Shown here: positions 32,905 to 41,824 of the stretch, piece by piece
Layout: every line of letters begins with the position of its first letter
How positions within the stretch are numbered: position 1 is the stretch's first letter
Source of the DNA: Caulobacter sp.
Lineage (GTDB): Bacteria; Pseudomonadota; Alphaproteobacteria; Caulobacterales; Caulobacteraceae
Length of the DNA stretch: 64,000 nt
Direction of reading: 5' to 3'
NCBI GenBank assembly: GCA_019636175.1
Contig: JAHBYC010000001.1
Span: 62,001-126,000, forward strand
The notes under the pieces: model-generated
The model's input: only the letters and a program-made list of their open reading frames with translations
Databases searched by the model: none
Told to the model about the DNA's origin: nothing
Program-made: the position numbers and the translations under genes

Positions 32905-32948
32905 CCCTTTCAGGTTTTGATGTACGCATCAAGACCTGATCAAAAGGG
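32905..32948. terminator. Hairpin after the caspase-like gene
   Basis: CCCTTT pairs with AAAGGG at the base, and AGGTTTTGATG pairs with CATCAAGACCT above it with one G-T pair and a TACG loop. It lies about 20 bases after the stop of the caspase-like gene, as expected for a terminator or 3'-end stabiliser. Confidence 0.6.
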
Positions 32949-32964
32949 TCTAAAATCAAACATT

Positions 32965-33016
32965 TAGAGCATGTCCGGGCGGGCGAACCGCGTACACTTC
33001 GCCCTGACATGCTCTA
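32965..33016. terminator. Long hairpin between convergent genes, containing a stop codon
   Basis: TAGAGCATGTC (32965-32975) pairs exactly with GACATGCTCTA (33006-33016), with an inner pair GGGCGAA/TTCGCCC. The last three bases are also the TAG stop (read on minus) of the gene at 33014-33718. It probably terminates transcription from both sides. Confidence 0.7.
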
Positions 33017-33718
33017 GGCGCGGAGGGGGTCGGGACGGAGAGCCCGCCAGGCGGCCAGAACCATCACGGGGGTCCAGGCGATCGTCAGCCCGAGAGTCAG
33101 CATCGACAGGCGGCGCATGTCGCTGGCCGCGACAACAAATCCGAGCGGCGCCGCCAGCAGCAGGATCGATACGATCCAGCGCCTCGGTCTGGCGCTCAGG
33201 CCCATGGCCGCCAGCGCCATGGCATGGGCGGCGAGGGCGCCGAACTTGACGCCGGCGGCGGTGCTGGCGATCGGCGCCAGCGAGACGTTCTGTTCGATGC
33301 GCGGCGTGATCGCCAACAGCGACAGGGTCTCGACGTAGTCGGCGACCAGGGCGATGACGGCGAGGGCGAGCGCGGCCAACACCAGGCGGCCGAGCCGGGC
33401 GTCGGCCAGAAACATCGCCGCACAGAGGGCGAAGGCCGAATAGGCGGGAATGTAGGCGAAGACATCCAGATGGTTGATCGCATCCATGGCCGCGATGACG
33501 TCGGCGCGACAGCTCTCCGCGGGCAGGCCGAAGATCGCCTGCAGGGCGTCCAGCGTGCGGGCCATTTCGAACTCGACCACCGCGCCTTCCGACAGACACC
33601 CCGAGGCCTGCTGCACCTGCGGCAGGAGGCGGAAGGCGATGGTCACCCCCAGCACCAGTAGTCCGGCGACGGCGGTCAGGACGGCCCACAGCCGTGGCGT
33701 TCCGATTGTTCTGCCCAT
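33014..33718 (-). CDS. Polytopic membrane protein of unknown function
   Basis: A 234-residue integral membrane protein with about six hydrophobic segments (for example LWAVLTAVAGLLVLGVTIAF, YIPAYSAFALCAAMFLA, LVLAALALAVIALVADY, WIVSILLLAAPLGFVVA). A periplasmic-type loop after helix 1 contains two Cys residues (ASGCLSE, PAESCRAD) that may form a disulfide. No family is recognised. The start at 33718 is chosen for GGGGGAG 8 bases before the ATG and because the first membrane segment starts there; the longer frame to 33838 begins with a basic, non-hydrophobic stretch. It is divergent from the glycosylase-like gene at 33883. Confidence 0.72.
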   Translation of the reverse strand: MGRTIGTPRLWAVLTAVAGLLVLGVTIAFRLLPQVQQASGCLSEGAVVEFEMARTLDALQAIFGLPAESCRADVIAAMDAINHLDVFAYIPAYSAFALCAAMFLADARLGRLVLAALALAVIALVADYVETLSLLAITPRIEQNVSLAPIASTAAGVKFGALAAHAMALAAMGLSARPRRWIVSILLLAAPLGFVVAASDMRRLSMLTLGLTIAWTPVMVLAAWRALRPDPLRA

Positions 33719-33882
33719 TAGCCACTCCCCCTTTCGGAGCCATAGTTGAGTCCTGGGCCGGCGAGCAAGTTTCGTCGGCCGCGGGCGGTCTGGAGGCGGC
33801 AAGCCCGAAGGCTTGCGGGCGACCGAACGCGTCTTCAATGTTCGCGACAGAGACCCGGATGGGCCTGTGGGAGACTCCGCCG

Positions 33883-34551
33883 ATGATCGCCTTTGAAACC
33901 CTTCGCGCCAGGGCCGCCGCTCGCAAGGGCGGCGATGAGGCCCTGGCGGCGTTGATGCCGGCCATCAAGTCCGGCGCAGAGCTGGCCGCCATGGCCGATG
34001 ACCGGTGGCTGTCGACGATGAGCCGTTGCGTCTTTCAGGCCGGGTTTTCCTGGAGCGTGGTGGACAAGAAGTGGCCGGGTTTCGAGGAGGCCTTCTGGGG
34101 GTTTGATCCGGCGCGTTGCCGGGCGATGGATGACGAGGCTTTCGACGGCCTGCTCAAGGATACCCGGATCATTCGCAATGGCGCCAAGGTCCGCAGCGTG
34201 GCGCGGAATGCGGCGTTGCTGATGGACCTGGCCGCCGAGCACGGGTCGGCGGCGCGGTGTTTCGCCGACTGGCCGGCCGAGGACTACGCCGGCCTTCTGA
34301 ACCTCCTGAAGACGCGGGGCGATCGGCTGGGCGGCGGGGCAGGGGCGATGAGCATGCGGTTCATGGGGCGGGATGGCTGGGTGTTGTCACCGGACGTGGT
34401 CAAGGCCTTGATCGGCGCCGGCGTCATTGATGGACCGCCAGGGTCGCAGAAGTCGATGAAGGCGATCCAGGCCGCCTTCAACGCCTGGGCCGCCGAGAGC
34501 GGAGCGCCCTTCGCCCATATCAGCCGGACGCTGGCGCTCAGCGTGGACTAG
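33883..34551 (+). CDS. DNA-3-methyladenine glycosylase I-like protein
   Basis: A 222-residue protein similar in pattern to Tag (3-methyladenine DNA glycosylase I): MSRCVFQAGFSWSVVDKKWPGFEEAFWGFDP, MDDEAFDGLLKDTRIIRNGAKVRSVARNA, and a C-terminal helical part. Tag removes 3-methyladenine from alkylated DNA. The N-terminal Cys and C-terminal His/Cys that bind Zn in E. coli Tag are not seen, so it belongs to a divergent group. The start at 33883 has GGGAG 9 bases upstream; ATGs at 33694 and 33859 are less likely. It ends tail-to-tail with the acyl-CoA ligase gene, sharing CTAG. Confidence 0.75.
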   Translation: MIAFETLRARAAARKGGDEALAALMPAIKSGAELAAMADDRWLSTMSRCVFQAGFSWSVVDKKWPGFEEAFWGFDPARCRAMDDEAFDGLLKDTRIIRNGAKVRSVARNAALLMDLAAEHGSAARCFADWPAEDYAGLLNLLKTRGDRLGGGAGAMSMRFMGRDGWVLSPDVVKALIGAGVIDGPPGSQKSMKAIQAAFNAWAAESGAPFAHISRTLALSVD

Positions 34552-36173
34552 CCTCCGCCGAGCCGGTCGCGATAGGTCGTCCGCAGCACCTTCTTGTCGA
34601 TCTTTCCTGTCGCGGTCAGCGGCACCGGGGCGAAGATGACATCGTCGGGCATCCACCATTTGACGATGTGGGGCTCGAGGAAGGCCAGAACCTCCTCCTT
34701 GGTCAGGCTGTGCCCCTCGTGGGTTTCGATGACCAGCAGGGGGCGCTCCTCCCATTTGGGATGGGGCACGCCGAACACGGCGGCGATCTTCACCCCCGGG
34801 CAGGCGACGGCGAAATTCTCCAGATCGATCGAGCTGATCCATTCGCCGCCGGTCTTGATCACATCCTTGGCCCGGTCGGTGATGCGCATGAAGCCCAGCG
34901 AGTCGAGGGTGGCGATGTCGCCGGTGTCGAACCAGCCGTCGCTGTCCGCGGCGTCCTGGTCCTTTCGGTAGTAGCGCTGGATGGTCCAGGGGCCGCGGAC
35001 CAGCAGGGAGCCGGAGGTCTCGCCGTCATGCGGAGCCTCCTGTCCGTCGTCGTCGACGATCTTCAGTTCGATACCGAACTGCAGGCGGCCCTGGCGGGTC
35101 CAGATCACCTCGTCGGCCTCGTCCTCGCCCAGCGCGGCCAGGGCCGCGGTCGGGGTGGCGACGACGCCCAGCGGGCAGGTCTCGGTCATGCCCCAGATCT
35201 GCAGGACCTCGACGCCATGGGTGCGCTTGAAGGTCTCGGCCATGGCGCGGGGCACCGCCGAGCCGCCGATGATGATCCGCTTCAGCGCGCCGACCGACCC
35301 GCCGGTCTGGTCAAGGTGCGCCAGATACATGGTCCAGATGGTCGGCACGCCGCCCGAGAAGGTGACGCCTTCGGACGAGATCAGCTCCTGCAGGCTGGCG
35401 CCGTCCATCTTCTCGGCCGGCAACACCAGCTTGCAGCCGTTGATCGGGCAGATGAACGGCAGACCCCAGGCGGTGGCGTGATAGAGGCTGGAGCAGGGCA
35501 TCACCACGTCGAACGCGGTCAGGCCAAAGGCGCTGGCCAGGCCGGCGGCCATGGCGTGCAGAACGACGGCCCGGTGGCTGTAGAGCACACCCTTCGGATC
35601 GCCCGTGGTGCCGGAGGTGTAGCAGAGGAAGGCCCCGCCGTTCTCGTCCAGAACCGGCCAGTCGAAGGGGCCGTCCGGCTGGGCCGCGACGATGGTCTCG
35701 TAGTTCAGGGCGTTGACGGCGCCCGGCTCATGGGCCTCGGCGTCGGACATCAGGACGAAGGTCTTGACCGTGGTCATCGCCGGAGCGAGCCGCTCGATGA
35801 TCGGCTGGAAGGTGCGGTCATAGAACAGCACGGTGCTTTCCGCGTGCTCCAGGACGTAGAGGATCTGGTCGTCGAAAAGCCGGGGATTGACCGTATTGAG
35901 CACGCCGCCGAGGCCCGGCACGGCGTAGAACAGCTCCAGATGGCGATGGGTGTTCCAGGCCAGGGTGGCGACCCGGTCGCCGGACTTGACCCCGAGGTCG
36001 ATCAGGGCCCGGGCCAGCCGGCGGGTGCGGGCGGCGAGACCGGCGTAGTCATAGCGCTGGATGCGGCCCTCGACCGTGCGCGAGACGATCTCGACCGTCG
36101 GATGGGCCGCCTCGACGAAGTTGAGGATGGCGGTGGTGACCAAGGGCGTGGTCTGCATCAGGCCGGGGATCAA
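34548..36173 (-). CDS. AMP-forming acyl-CoA ligase
   Basis: A 541-residue adenylate-forming enzyme that activates a fatty or related acid to its acyl-CoA using ATP. The AMP-binding signature YTSGTTGDPKGVLYSH is intact, with later motifs IWGMTET, DGWFDTGDIATLD, RAKDVIKTGGEWISSIDLE and the C-terminal catalytic Lys region LTATGKIDKK. The similarity is to medium/long-chain acyl-CoA synthetases such as AlkK-type enzymes. Length is normal. It lies downstream of a TetR-type gene on the same strand, 73 bases away, so that regulator may control it and fatty-acid metabolism more widely. Confidence 0.9.
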   Translation of the reverse strand: MIPGLMQTTPLVTTAILNFVEAAHPTVEIVSRTVEGRIQRYDYAGLAARTRRLARALIDLGVKSGDRVATLAWNTHRHLELFYAVPGLGGVLNTVNPRLFDDQILYVLEHAESTVLFYDRTFQPIIERLAPAMTTVKTFVLMSDAEAHEPGAVNALNYETIVAAQPDGPFDWPVLDENGGAFLCYTSGTTGDPKGVLYSHRAVVLHAMAAGLASAFGLTAFDVVMPCSSLYHATAWGLPFICPINGCKLVLPAEKMDGASLQELISSEGVTFSGGVPTIWTMYLAHLDQTGGSVGALKRIIIGGSAVPRAMAETFKRTHGVEVLQIWGMTETCPLGVVATPTAALAALGEDEADEVIWTRQGRLQFGIELKIVDDDGQEAPHDGETSGSLLVRGPWTIQRYYRKDQDAADSDGWFDTGDIATLDSLGFMRITDRAKDVIKTGGEWISSIDLENFAVACPGVKIAAVFGVPHPKWEERPLLVIETHEGHSLTKEEVLAFLEPHIVKWWMPDDVIFAPVPLTATGKIDKKVLRTTYRDRLGGG

Positions 36174-36246
36174 CGGGCGTCCTCACTCTGTTGTCTTTTG
36201 CGGCGCAGCATCGGCGGTCGGCCGCGCCGGTGTCAATCGGACCGGA

Positions 36247-36882
36247 TCATTCGCCGGCGCCGGGCTTTGCCGGGTCGAGCCTGAAGGCCTCGCGGGAGGC
36301 CAGATGCCAGGCCCGGACGATGCGGCTCCACCACTGGATGCGGGCGGCGTCGTCGAGGCCGTCCCGTTCCTCGAGCCAGACGATCATCGAGTCCACGAAC
36401 AGGCCGAACAGGGTGCCCCCCGCGAGATCAGCGCGGGCGTCTCCTCCCTCCGGCGCGCCGGGCCTGGGCTCGAACAGCGGACGGGAGCGCTGGTTGAAGA
36501 TGGCTCTCAGCCGGTCTCCCCAGTCGAAACGGTCAGCGCCGCCGCCGCAGTTCTTCAGCACGACCAGAAAGGGGACGGGGTCGCGGCGGGCGGCCTCCAG
36601 CACCCGCCGAACCATCGAGCCATAACCGGTCCAGGGCTCGGCATAGGCGCCGACGATCGCCGCCTCGACGCGATCATAGACGGCCTCGACCAGGGCCTCG
36701 CGGGATGGAAACAGCCGGTAGAACAGGATCTTGGCGACGCCGGCGGCCTCGGCGAAATCGCGCATGGTCGCGCCATGCAGCCCCTTTTCCAGCATGACCC
36801 TGGCGGCGACATCGACATAGGCCGCCCGCCGCGCGGCGGCGTCGACGCGGGGTTTGCGTTGGGGAGGGGAACCGTCGGCCAT
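36247..36882 (-). CDS. TetR/AcrR-family transcriptional regulator
   Basis: A 211-residue regulator with an N-terminal TetR helix-turn-helix (AARVMLEKGLHGATMRDFAEAAGVAKILFYRLFPSREALVEAVYD, residues about 25-70) and a helical ligand-binding domain. It is read divergently from the TauD-like gene (start 36978, 95 bases apart) and lies upstream of the acyl-CoA ligase gene. Either or both may be its target; the ligand might be an acyl-CoA. No operator could be defined with confidence. Confidence 0.88.
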   Translation of the reverse strand: MADGSPPQRKPRVDAAARRAAYVDVAARVMLEKGLHGATMRDFAEAAGVAKILFYRLFPSREALVEAVYDRVEAAIVGAYAEPWTGYGSMVRRVLEAARRDPVPFLVVLKNCGGGADRFDWGDRLRAIFNQRSRPLFEPRPGAPEGGDARADLAGGTLFGLFVDSMIVWLEERDGLDDAARIQWWSRIVRAWHLASREAFRLDPAKPGAGE

Positions 36883-36977
36883 GGGGCTAAGCAGCCTGCG
36901 AGAAGTGGGCTTGTCAAATGAAACCGCCTGGTAACATACTGCCTCGACCGGACGTCAGAGCCGGCCCGGAGGACACC

Positions 36978-37835
36978 ATGACCGAACTCGTTCGCCATCT
37001 GGAACTGGACGGCCTGACCATCAGCCCCCTGACTCCGACAATCGGCGCCGAAATCTCCGGCATCGATCTGCGCCAGCCGCTGTCCGCCTCGAATGTCTCG
37101 GCCCTGCGCCAGGCGCTGCTGGACTGGAAGGTGCTGTTCTTCCGCGACCAGGACATCGACACCGATCAGCACCTGGCCTTCGCCCGCAACTTCGGCGAAC
37201 TGGAGGTTCATCCCTTCGCGCCTCAGAAGCCGGGCTACCCCGAGGTTCTGGCCATCACCCACAACCGGGAGAGCCGGGGCCGGGAGAACACCTGGCACAG
37301 CGACGTGACCTGGCGGGTCGAGCCCTCGCTGGGGTCGATCCTCAAGGCCATGGAGCTGCCGCCCGTGGGGGGCGACACCCTGTTCTCCGACATGTACGCC
37401 GCCTACGAGGGCCTGTCCGACGGGGTGAAGGACCGGATCGAAGGCGCGGTCGCCATCCATGACTTCGCCCACTTCCGCGTCGGCATGCGCAAGCGGGGCA
37501 TGACCGAAGAGCAGATCGAGGCCTTCAACATCCAGTATCCGATGGTCGAGCATCCGGTGGTGCGCACCCACCCGGAAACTGGCCGCCGGGCCATCTATGT
37601 CAACGCCGCCTTCACCCAGCACATCGTCGGCATGGACAAGGACGAGAGCGACGCCCTGCTGAAACACCTCTACGCCCAGGCGGCGATCCCGGAATACCAG
37701 TGCCGGTTCCGCTGGGAGCCCAACTCCATCGCCTTCTGGGACAACCGCGCCAGCCAGCACTATGCGGCGAGCGACTACTGGCCTGCGGTGCGGCGGATGG
37801 AGCGGGTGACGATCGTCGGCGACCGGCCTTACTGA
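36978..37835 (+). CDS. TauD/TfdA-family 2-oxoglutarate dioxygenase
   Basis: A 285-residue Fe(II)/2-oxoglutarate-dependent dioxygenase. The iron-binding H-x-D is in NTWHSDVTW, the distal His in DNRASQHYAASDY, and the Arg that holds 2-oxoglutarate is in VRRMERVTIVGD. The early segment IGAEISGIDLRQPLS is typical of the family. Members hydroxylate taurine, alkyl sulfates, aryloxyacids and other compounds; this substrate is unknown. The start at 36978 has GGAGGACACC before it; the longer frame from 36918 has no such site. Confidence 0.9.
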   Translation: MTELVRHLELDGLTISPLTPTIGAEISGIDLRQPLSASNVSALRQALLDWKVLFFRDQDIDTDQHLAFARNFGELEVHPFAPQKPGYPEVLAITHNRESRGRENTWHSDVTWRVEPSLGSILKAMELPPVGGDTLFSDMYAAYEGLSDGVKDRIEGAVAIHDFAHFRVGMRKRGMTEEQIEAFNIQYPMVEHPVVRTHPETGRRAIYVNAAFTQHIVGMDKDESDALLKHLYAQAAIPEYQCRFRWEPNSIAFWDNRASQHYAASDYWPAVRRMERVTIVGDRPY

Positions 37836-38050
37836 GCCTGTCGAAGCGACCCACAATTATACCGCGTGATCCCCTGAGGCACAGGCATTATCCGGCAAGC
37901 CTTTGACCAGGCGTGGCTTTTGCGTGGGTCGCCTGTCAGCGGACGTGGGTTTTTCCGTAGGTCCGGCGTAGGTCGAGGCGCGGGGTTTGTGGGTCGGATC
38001 GAGGGGCGGCGCCTACGGGCCGGATGAGGGCTCGCGGACGCACCCCCTGG

Positions 38051-38596
38051 TCACTGCGCGGCAGCCCGCACCCGTTCGGCGCAGCTGTTGAGGGTGTTGT
38101 GGGCGAGGCCGGCCATCTGCATGTCGAAGGGGCCGATGTCCATGCCGTCAAACAGGACGCGGGCGGTCCTGGCCTTCTCCAGCAGCCGCATCACGTCATC
38201 GGATGCGGCGCCCGCGCCCCAGCCGGCCCAGGCGGTGTCATTGAAGCCGCTGTCGTAGCCACCCGAGCGGGCCGGGGACGTGCGGCCGGTGTCGAACACC
38301 AAGGTCATCTGGAAGTTCTCTTCGGGGTCGGCGTCCTGCGCCCGTTTCCAGTTGCTGGTGAGCAGGGTGGCGCCGACGTTGCCGTCCTTGACGCGGTAGG
38401 TGATCTGAAGGGTCAGCGGGGTTTCGCCGCCCGGCGCGGCGGGACCCTTGAACCCGACCATGCAGACGCCGTTCCGCTCGCCCTGGGAGAAGGAAACACT
38501 CATCCGCTTCTCGGCGGAAATGGACGCCGACGGGCCCAGGAGGGCGGCGAGGACCAGGCCGGCGGCGGCGGCCGTGCGGAGGTTGGCGGGGTGCAT
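38051..38596 (-). CDS. Secreted protein of unknown function
   Basis: A 181-residue protein with a signal peptide (about residues 1-28: NLRTAAAAGLVLAALLGPSASISA) and a mature domain with alternating beta-like segments (RMSVSFSQGERNGVCMVGF, TPLTLQITYRVKDGNVGATLL). Two Cys residues (NGVCMVG and LNSCAERV) could form a disulfide in the periplasm. No family is recognised. It follows the Sel1-repeat gene by 24 bases on the same strand and is probably co-transcribed with it. The 215 bases between it and the TauD-like gene show no further feature. Confidence 0.75.
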   Translation of the reverse strand: MHPANLRTAAAAGLVLAALLGPSASISAEKRMSVSFSQGERNGVCMVGFKGPAAPGGETPLTLQITYRVKDGNVGATLLTSNWKRAQDADPEENFQMTLVFDTGRTSPARSGGYDSGFNDTAWAGWGAGAASDDVMRLLEKARTARVLFDGMDIGPFDMQMAGLAHNTLNSCAERVRAAAQ

Positions 38597-38620
38597 GGCG
38601 AGGGTCCTTGAGGGTTGGGA

Positions 38621-40381
38621 TCAGCAGTAGGGATTGGACGAGCGGCAGACCGAGGTCCGGCCGCTGAGGTAGTCGATCCGGTGGTTCCAGTTGAGGTTGT
38701 CCATCATCGAGGAGACCGAGGCGACCGGGCTGGAACCGGGGCTGTAGCTGGAGCCGAACCGGCGGCCGGCGTTGGCGGCGGCAAACTCATTGGCCCAGGT
38801 GACGCGCTGGGTCCTGGCGGCTTCTTCCATGGCCTTCTGGCGGTGGGCGAAGTCCTGCCGGACCGGCTCGGCCTTCATGGAGCGCAGGATGGCGGCGGCC
38901 TTCTCGTCGCCGCGACTGGCGGCGATGGCCATGTAGTTTTCGCCCTTCGAGCGGTTCTCCTCGACACCCTGGCCGTACCAGTAGGCCATGCCCATGAAGA
39001 TCGCGGCGTCGACATGTCCCACGCGGGCGGCGTTCTCGATGAGAATGAGGCCATCGGCCTTGCGCGGCGTGTCGAAGACGCCGGGAAGTCCGTAGTACAT
39101 CCAGCCGCCGAGCTGCCATTCGGCGTCCTCGTTGGTTTCGTACATCAGCCGCACGGTGGTCGCGAGGCCGGCGGCCCTGTCGCCACTGGCCACGGCCTTG
39201 CGGGCCCTGGCCAGCTGTTCGCCGACGGGCAGGGAAGGGTCGATGGCGGGAATGTGCAGCCGCAGGTCCGGGTTACGGGTCACGAGCGCCTGGGCGGTGG
39301 AACAGGACACCCCGTGTTTCAGGCGGCAGGCCTTGTCCAGCAGGGCCAGGACGACAGCGGTGTCGGGGTCGACCTCCACGCCCATCTTGTAGGCGGTCGA
39401 GAGATTGGCGCAGGCCTCTCCATAGTCGAGATCGCAGCCGCGCCGCAGGTAGTAGAGGCCCTCGCCCCTGGTCGTCGTCGCGCCGGCCTTGCCGCCAAGA
39501 CCGATGAGACCGAGGCGATTGCAGGCCAGGCCGTCGCCGCCCTTGCAGCTGGCGTCGAGGAACTTTTCCCCGCTGTTGAGGCTGGCCCGGTCGCCGGCCG
39601 AGATCAGGGCCGAACCATGCAGGGTGCAGAGCCGCAGGCGATCGCCCTGGCCGTTGGTGCAGCCCTCGGCGGCGTAACGGGCGGTGCGAACCGGATCGGC
39701 CGTCACGCCCAGCCCCTTGCCGTAGGCTTCGGCCAGTCCCAGGCAACCCCAGGCTCGCCTCTGTTCGCAGGCGGCCTCGAACATCCTGATGGCTTTGGCG
39801 CGCGAGCCGGCGTCGCCACGGTCATAGAAGAGGGCGCTGGCCTTCAGGCGGCAACCGTCGCTGTCGCCGGAGGCGCAGGCGGTGTCAATCAGGGCGGCGG
39901 CCTTGCGCGGATCGGCGGCCGGCGAGGCGGCCATGCTGACGGCGAGCGCGGAACAGGAGGCCTGGTCCTTGAGGACGTTGCAGCCCCGCTCGGCCATCTG
40001 GCCCGCCAGCTCAAGGTTGGTGAAGCCCGCCTTGCCGTTGCGCAGGATCGCGGCGGCGCGGGCGCAACCGGGCCCCGAACCGACCTGGCAGGCCTTGATC
40101 AGATAGGCGATGGACACCCTGATGTCGGCCCGCAGATCCCGGGCGCCGGTCTCGAAGGCGTCCGCCAGGCGAAGGCATTCGGCGGCCTTGCCCTTCAGGC
40201 AGGCCTTGTCCCAGTTCCGGGCCACGCCATACAGGATGAAGGGCATGCGCTGCTTGCCGTTGTACAGGGATGTCTCGACGCGGCCTTCGTAGGCGGAGGG
40301 CAGTTTCGACGGCCGGGCGTCGGCCGCCGCCGCGACGCAGCAGACCGCCAGACACAAAAGAGCGAATATCCGGGCGCGCAT
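38621..40381 (-). CDS. Secreted Sel1-repeat, Cys-rich protein
   Basis: A 586-residue protein with a signal peptide (RARIFALLCLAVCCVAAAADA) and many Sel1-like/TPR-type repeats in which Cys residues recur in pairs (for example KACLKGKAAECLRLADAFE, KACQVGSGPGCARAA, KGCDG-type units such as CKGGDGLACNRLG and CDLDYGEACANLS). This resembles the disulfide-locked repeats of Helicobacter cysteine-rich (Hcp) proteins. Such solenoids usually mediate protein-protein contacts in the periplasm. The start at 40381 is set by GGGAGGGCCG before the ATG. The C-terminal 80 residues lack repeats. A specific partner is unknown; the secreted protein encoded next to it is one candidate. Confidence 0.83.
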   Translation of the reverse strand: MRARIFALLCLAVCCVAAAADARPSKLPSAYEGRVETSLYNGKQRMPFILYGVARNWDKACLKGKAAECLRLADAFETGARDLRADIRVSIAYLIKACQVGSGPGCARAAAILRNGKAGFTNLELAGQMAERGCNVLKDQASCSALAVSMAASPAADPRKAAALIDTACASGDSDGCRLKASALFYDRGDAGSRAKAIRMFEAACEQRRAWGCLGLAEAYGKGLGVTADPVRTARYAAEGCTNGQGDRLRLCTLHGSALISAGDRASLNSGEKFLDASCKGGDGLACNRLGLIGLGGKAGATTTRGEGLYYLRRGCDLDYGEACANLSTAYKMGVEVDPDTAVVLALLDKACRLKHGVSCSTAQALVTRNPDLRLHIPAIDPSLPVGEQLARARKAVASGDRAAGLATTVRLMYETNEDAEWQLGGWMYYGLPGVFDTPRKADGLILIENAARVGHVDAAIFMGMAYWYGQGVEENRSKGENYMAIAASRGDEKAAAILRSMKAEPVRQDFAHRQKAMEEAARTQRVTWANEFAAANAGRRFGSSYSPGSSPVASVSSMMDNLNWNHRIDYLSGRTSVCRSSNPYC

Positions 40382-40520
40382 ACGGCCCTCCCACACAACG
40401 ACCTGTCCGGACGGCCGACAACCGCCGCCATCCCGAGGCTCAGTGTGAGGATTGCGGCCGGGGGAGAAACCTTCGTTTGGGGGGCGGGGAGATGCGCGTC
40501 GCCGGTGCGGGCCGGCATGG

Positions 40521-40572
40521 CCCTCATCCGTCGGCCTTCGGCCGTCACCTTCTCCCGGCGAGCGGGAGAAGG
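40521..40572. repeat. REP-like palindromic unit
   Basis: CCCTCATCCG, GGCCTTCGGCC and CCTTCTCCCG...CGGGAGAAGG occur in this order, giving two small hairpins. The same words in the same order occur at 52720-52763. The unit lies just after the MacB-like permease gene and may act as its terminator. Confidence 0.65.
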
Positions 40573-40582
40573 ACTTTGCGCG

Positions 40583-41824
40583 CTATTCCCTGCGAAGCGC
40601 CTCGATGGGGTCAAGCTGCGCCGCACGCCAGGCCGGGTAGGCGCCGAACACCAGGCCGACCAGCATCGAGAAGCCGAGGGCCACCGGGGCGGCCCAGCTT
40701 GCGATGGCCATGGGCCAGCCGGCCAGTTTCGACATCAGCATGGCCCCGCCGATGCCCAGCAGGAGGCCGATGACCCCGCCGGCGAAGGACAGCACCACCG
40801 CCTCAAGGGCGAACTGGTAGAGGACCCAGGCCCGGCGGGCGCCCACCGCCATGCGCAGGCCGATCTCGCGGGTGCGTTCGGTGACCGCCACCAGCATGAT
40901 GTTCATGATGCCGATGCCGCCGACCAGCAGGGAGACGGCCGCCACCGCCGCCAGCAGGCCGGTGAAGGTCTTGGTGCTGGCGCTCATGGCCTCCATGATC
41001 GAGGCCATGTTCTGGACGCTGAAGTCGTCATCGGCGCCGGGGCGGATGCGGTGGCGCTCGCGCATCAGATTGGTGACATCCTCCTGCACCCGGTCCAGGT
41101 CATCGGCCGTGGCCGCCTTCACAAAGATTGACTGGACATTGTCGCCCTTCACACGGCGACCGACGATGCGCGAGCGCACGGCCTGAAGGGGGCCCAGCAC
41201 GATGTCGTCCTGGTCCTGGCCAAAGCCGCTCTGACCCTTTGAGGCCAGGACGCCGATGATCTCGAACGGCACCGCGCCGACCCGCAGCCGCTTGCCGACC
41301 GGATCGGCGTCGCCGAACAGCTCGGTGGCGACGGTCTGGCCGATGACGGCGACCTTCTTGCCCTGGCGGGCCTCGCGGTCATCGAACATCCGCCCGGAGG
41401 CGATGGTCAGGTCGCGGGCGACCAGATAGTCCGGCGTCACCCCCTCGACCCGGGTGTTCCAGTTGGCGCCCTCGGCGGCCAGCTGGGCGCCGCCGCGCAC
41501 CGTCGGCGCCACGGCGACGGCCCCGTCGATCTGGGCCTTCAGGGCTTCGGCGTCGCCGTCGCTGAGGGACATGCCGGAGCCCGCGCCCTGGCTGACGAAG
41601 CCGCCGCCGCCGCCGCGCGAGGCGCCCGGGCTGATGATCAGCATGTTGGAGCCCAGACCGCCGATGGCGGCGGTGACCATCTGCTGCGCGCCCAGGCCAA
41701 TGGAGGTCATCATCACCACGGCGGCGACGCCGATGACCACGCCGAGCGAGGTCAGGGCGCTGCGCATCGGGTGGGCGACGATGGCGCCGGTGGCGAAGCC
41801 GACCAGATCGAGCGGCTTCATCAT
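40583..41824 (-). CDS. MacB-type ABC transporter permease
   Basis: A 413-residue membrane protein of the MacB/FtsX permease family. The N-terminal helix (RSALTSLGVVIGVAAVVMMTSIGLGAQ), a large periplasmic domain (about residues 60-270) and three C-terminal helices (LLAAVAAVSLLVGGIGIMNIMLVAVTERTREIGLRMAVGARR and following) are typical. A Gly-rich loop (SPGASRGGGGG) lies in the periplasmic part. In E. coli MacB the ATPase and permease are one protein, here they are separate genes overlapping by four bases. The transporter works with a MacA-like adaptor to move substrates from the periplasm, often antibiotics, peptides or toxins. Confidence 0.9.
   Translation of the reverse strand: MMKPLDLVGFATGAIVAHPMRSALTSLGVVIGVAAVVMMTSIGLGAQQMVTAAIGGLGSNMLIISPGASRGGGGGFVSQGAGSGMSLSDGDAEALKAQIDGAVAVAPTVRGGAQLAAEGANWNTRVEGVTPDYLVARDLTIASGRMFDDREARQGKKVAVIGQTVATELFGDADPVGKRLRVGAVPFEIIGVLASKGQSGFGQDQDDIVLGPLQAVRSRIVGRRVKGDNVQSIFVKAATADDLDRVQEDVTNLMRERHRIRPGADDDFSVQNMASIMEAMSASTKTFTGLLAAVAAVSLLVGGIGIMNIMLVAVTERTREIGLRMAVGARRAWVLYQFALEAVVLSFAGGVIGLLLGIGGAMLMSKLAGWPMAIASWAAPVALGFSMLVGLVFGAYPAWRAAQLDPIEALRRE

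Noticed and set aside
38615-41131. 838-codon plus-strand open frame
   Set aside because: It crosses several minus-strand genes and intergenic repeats without any recognisable domain.
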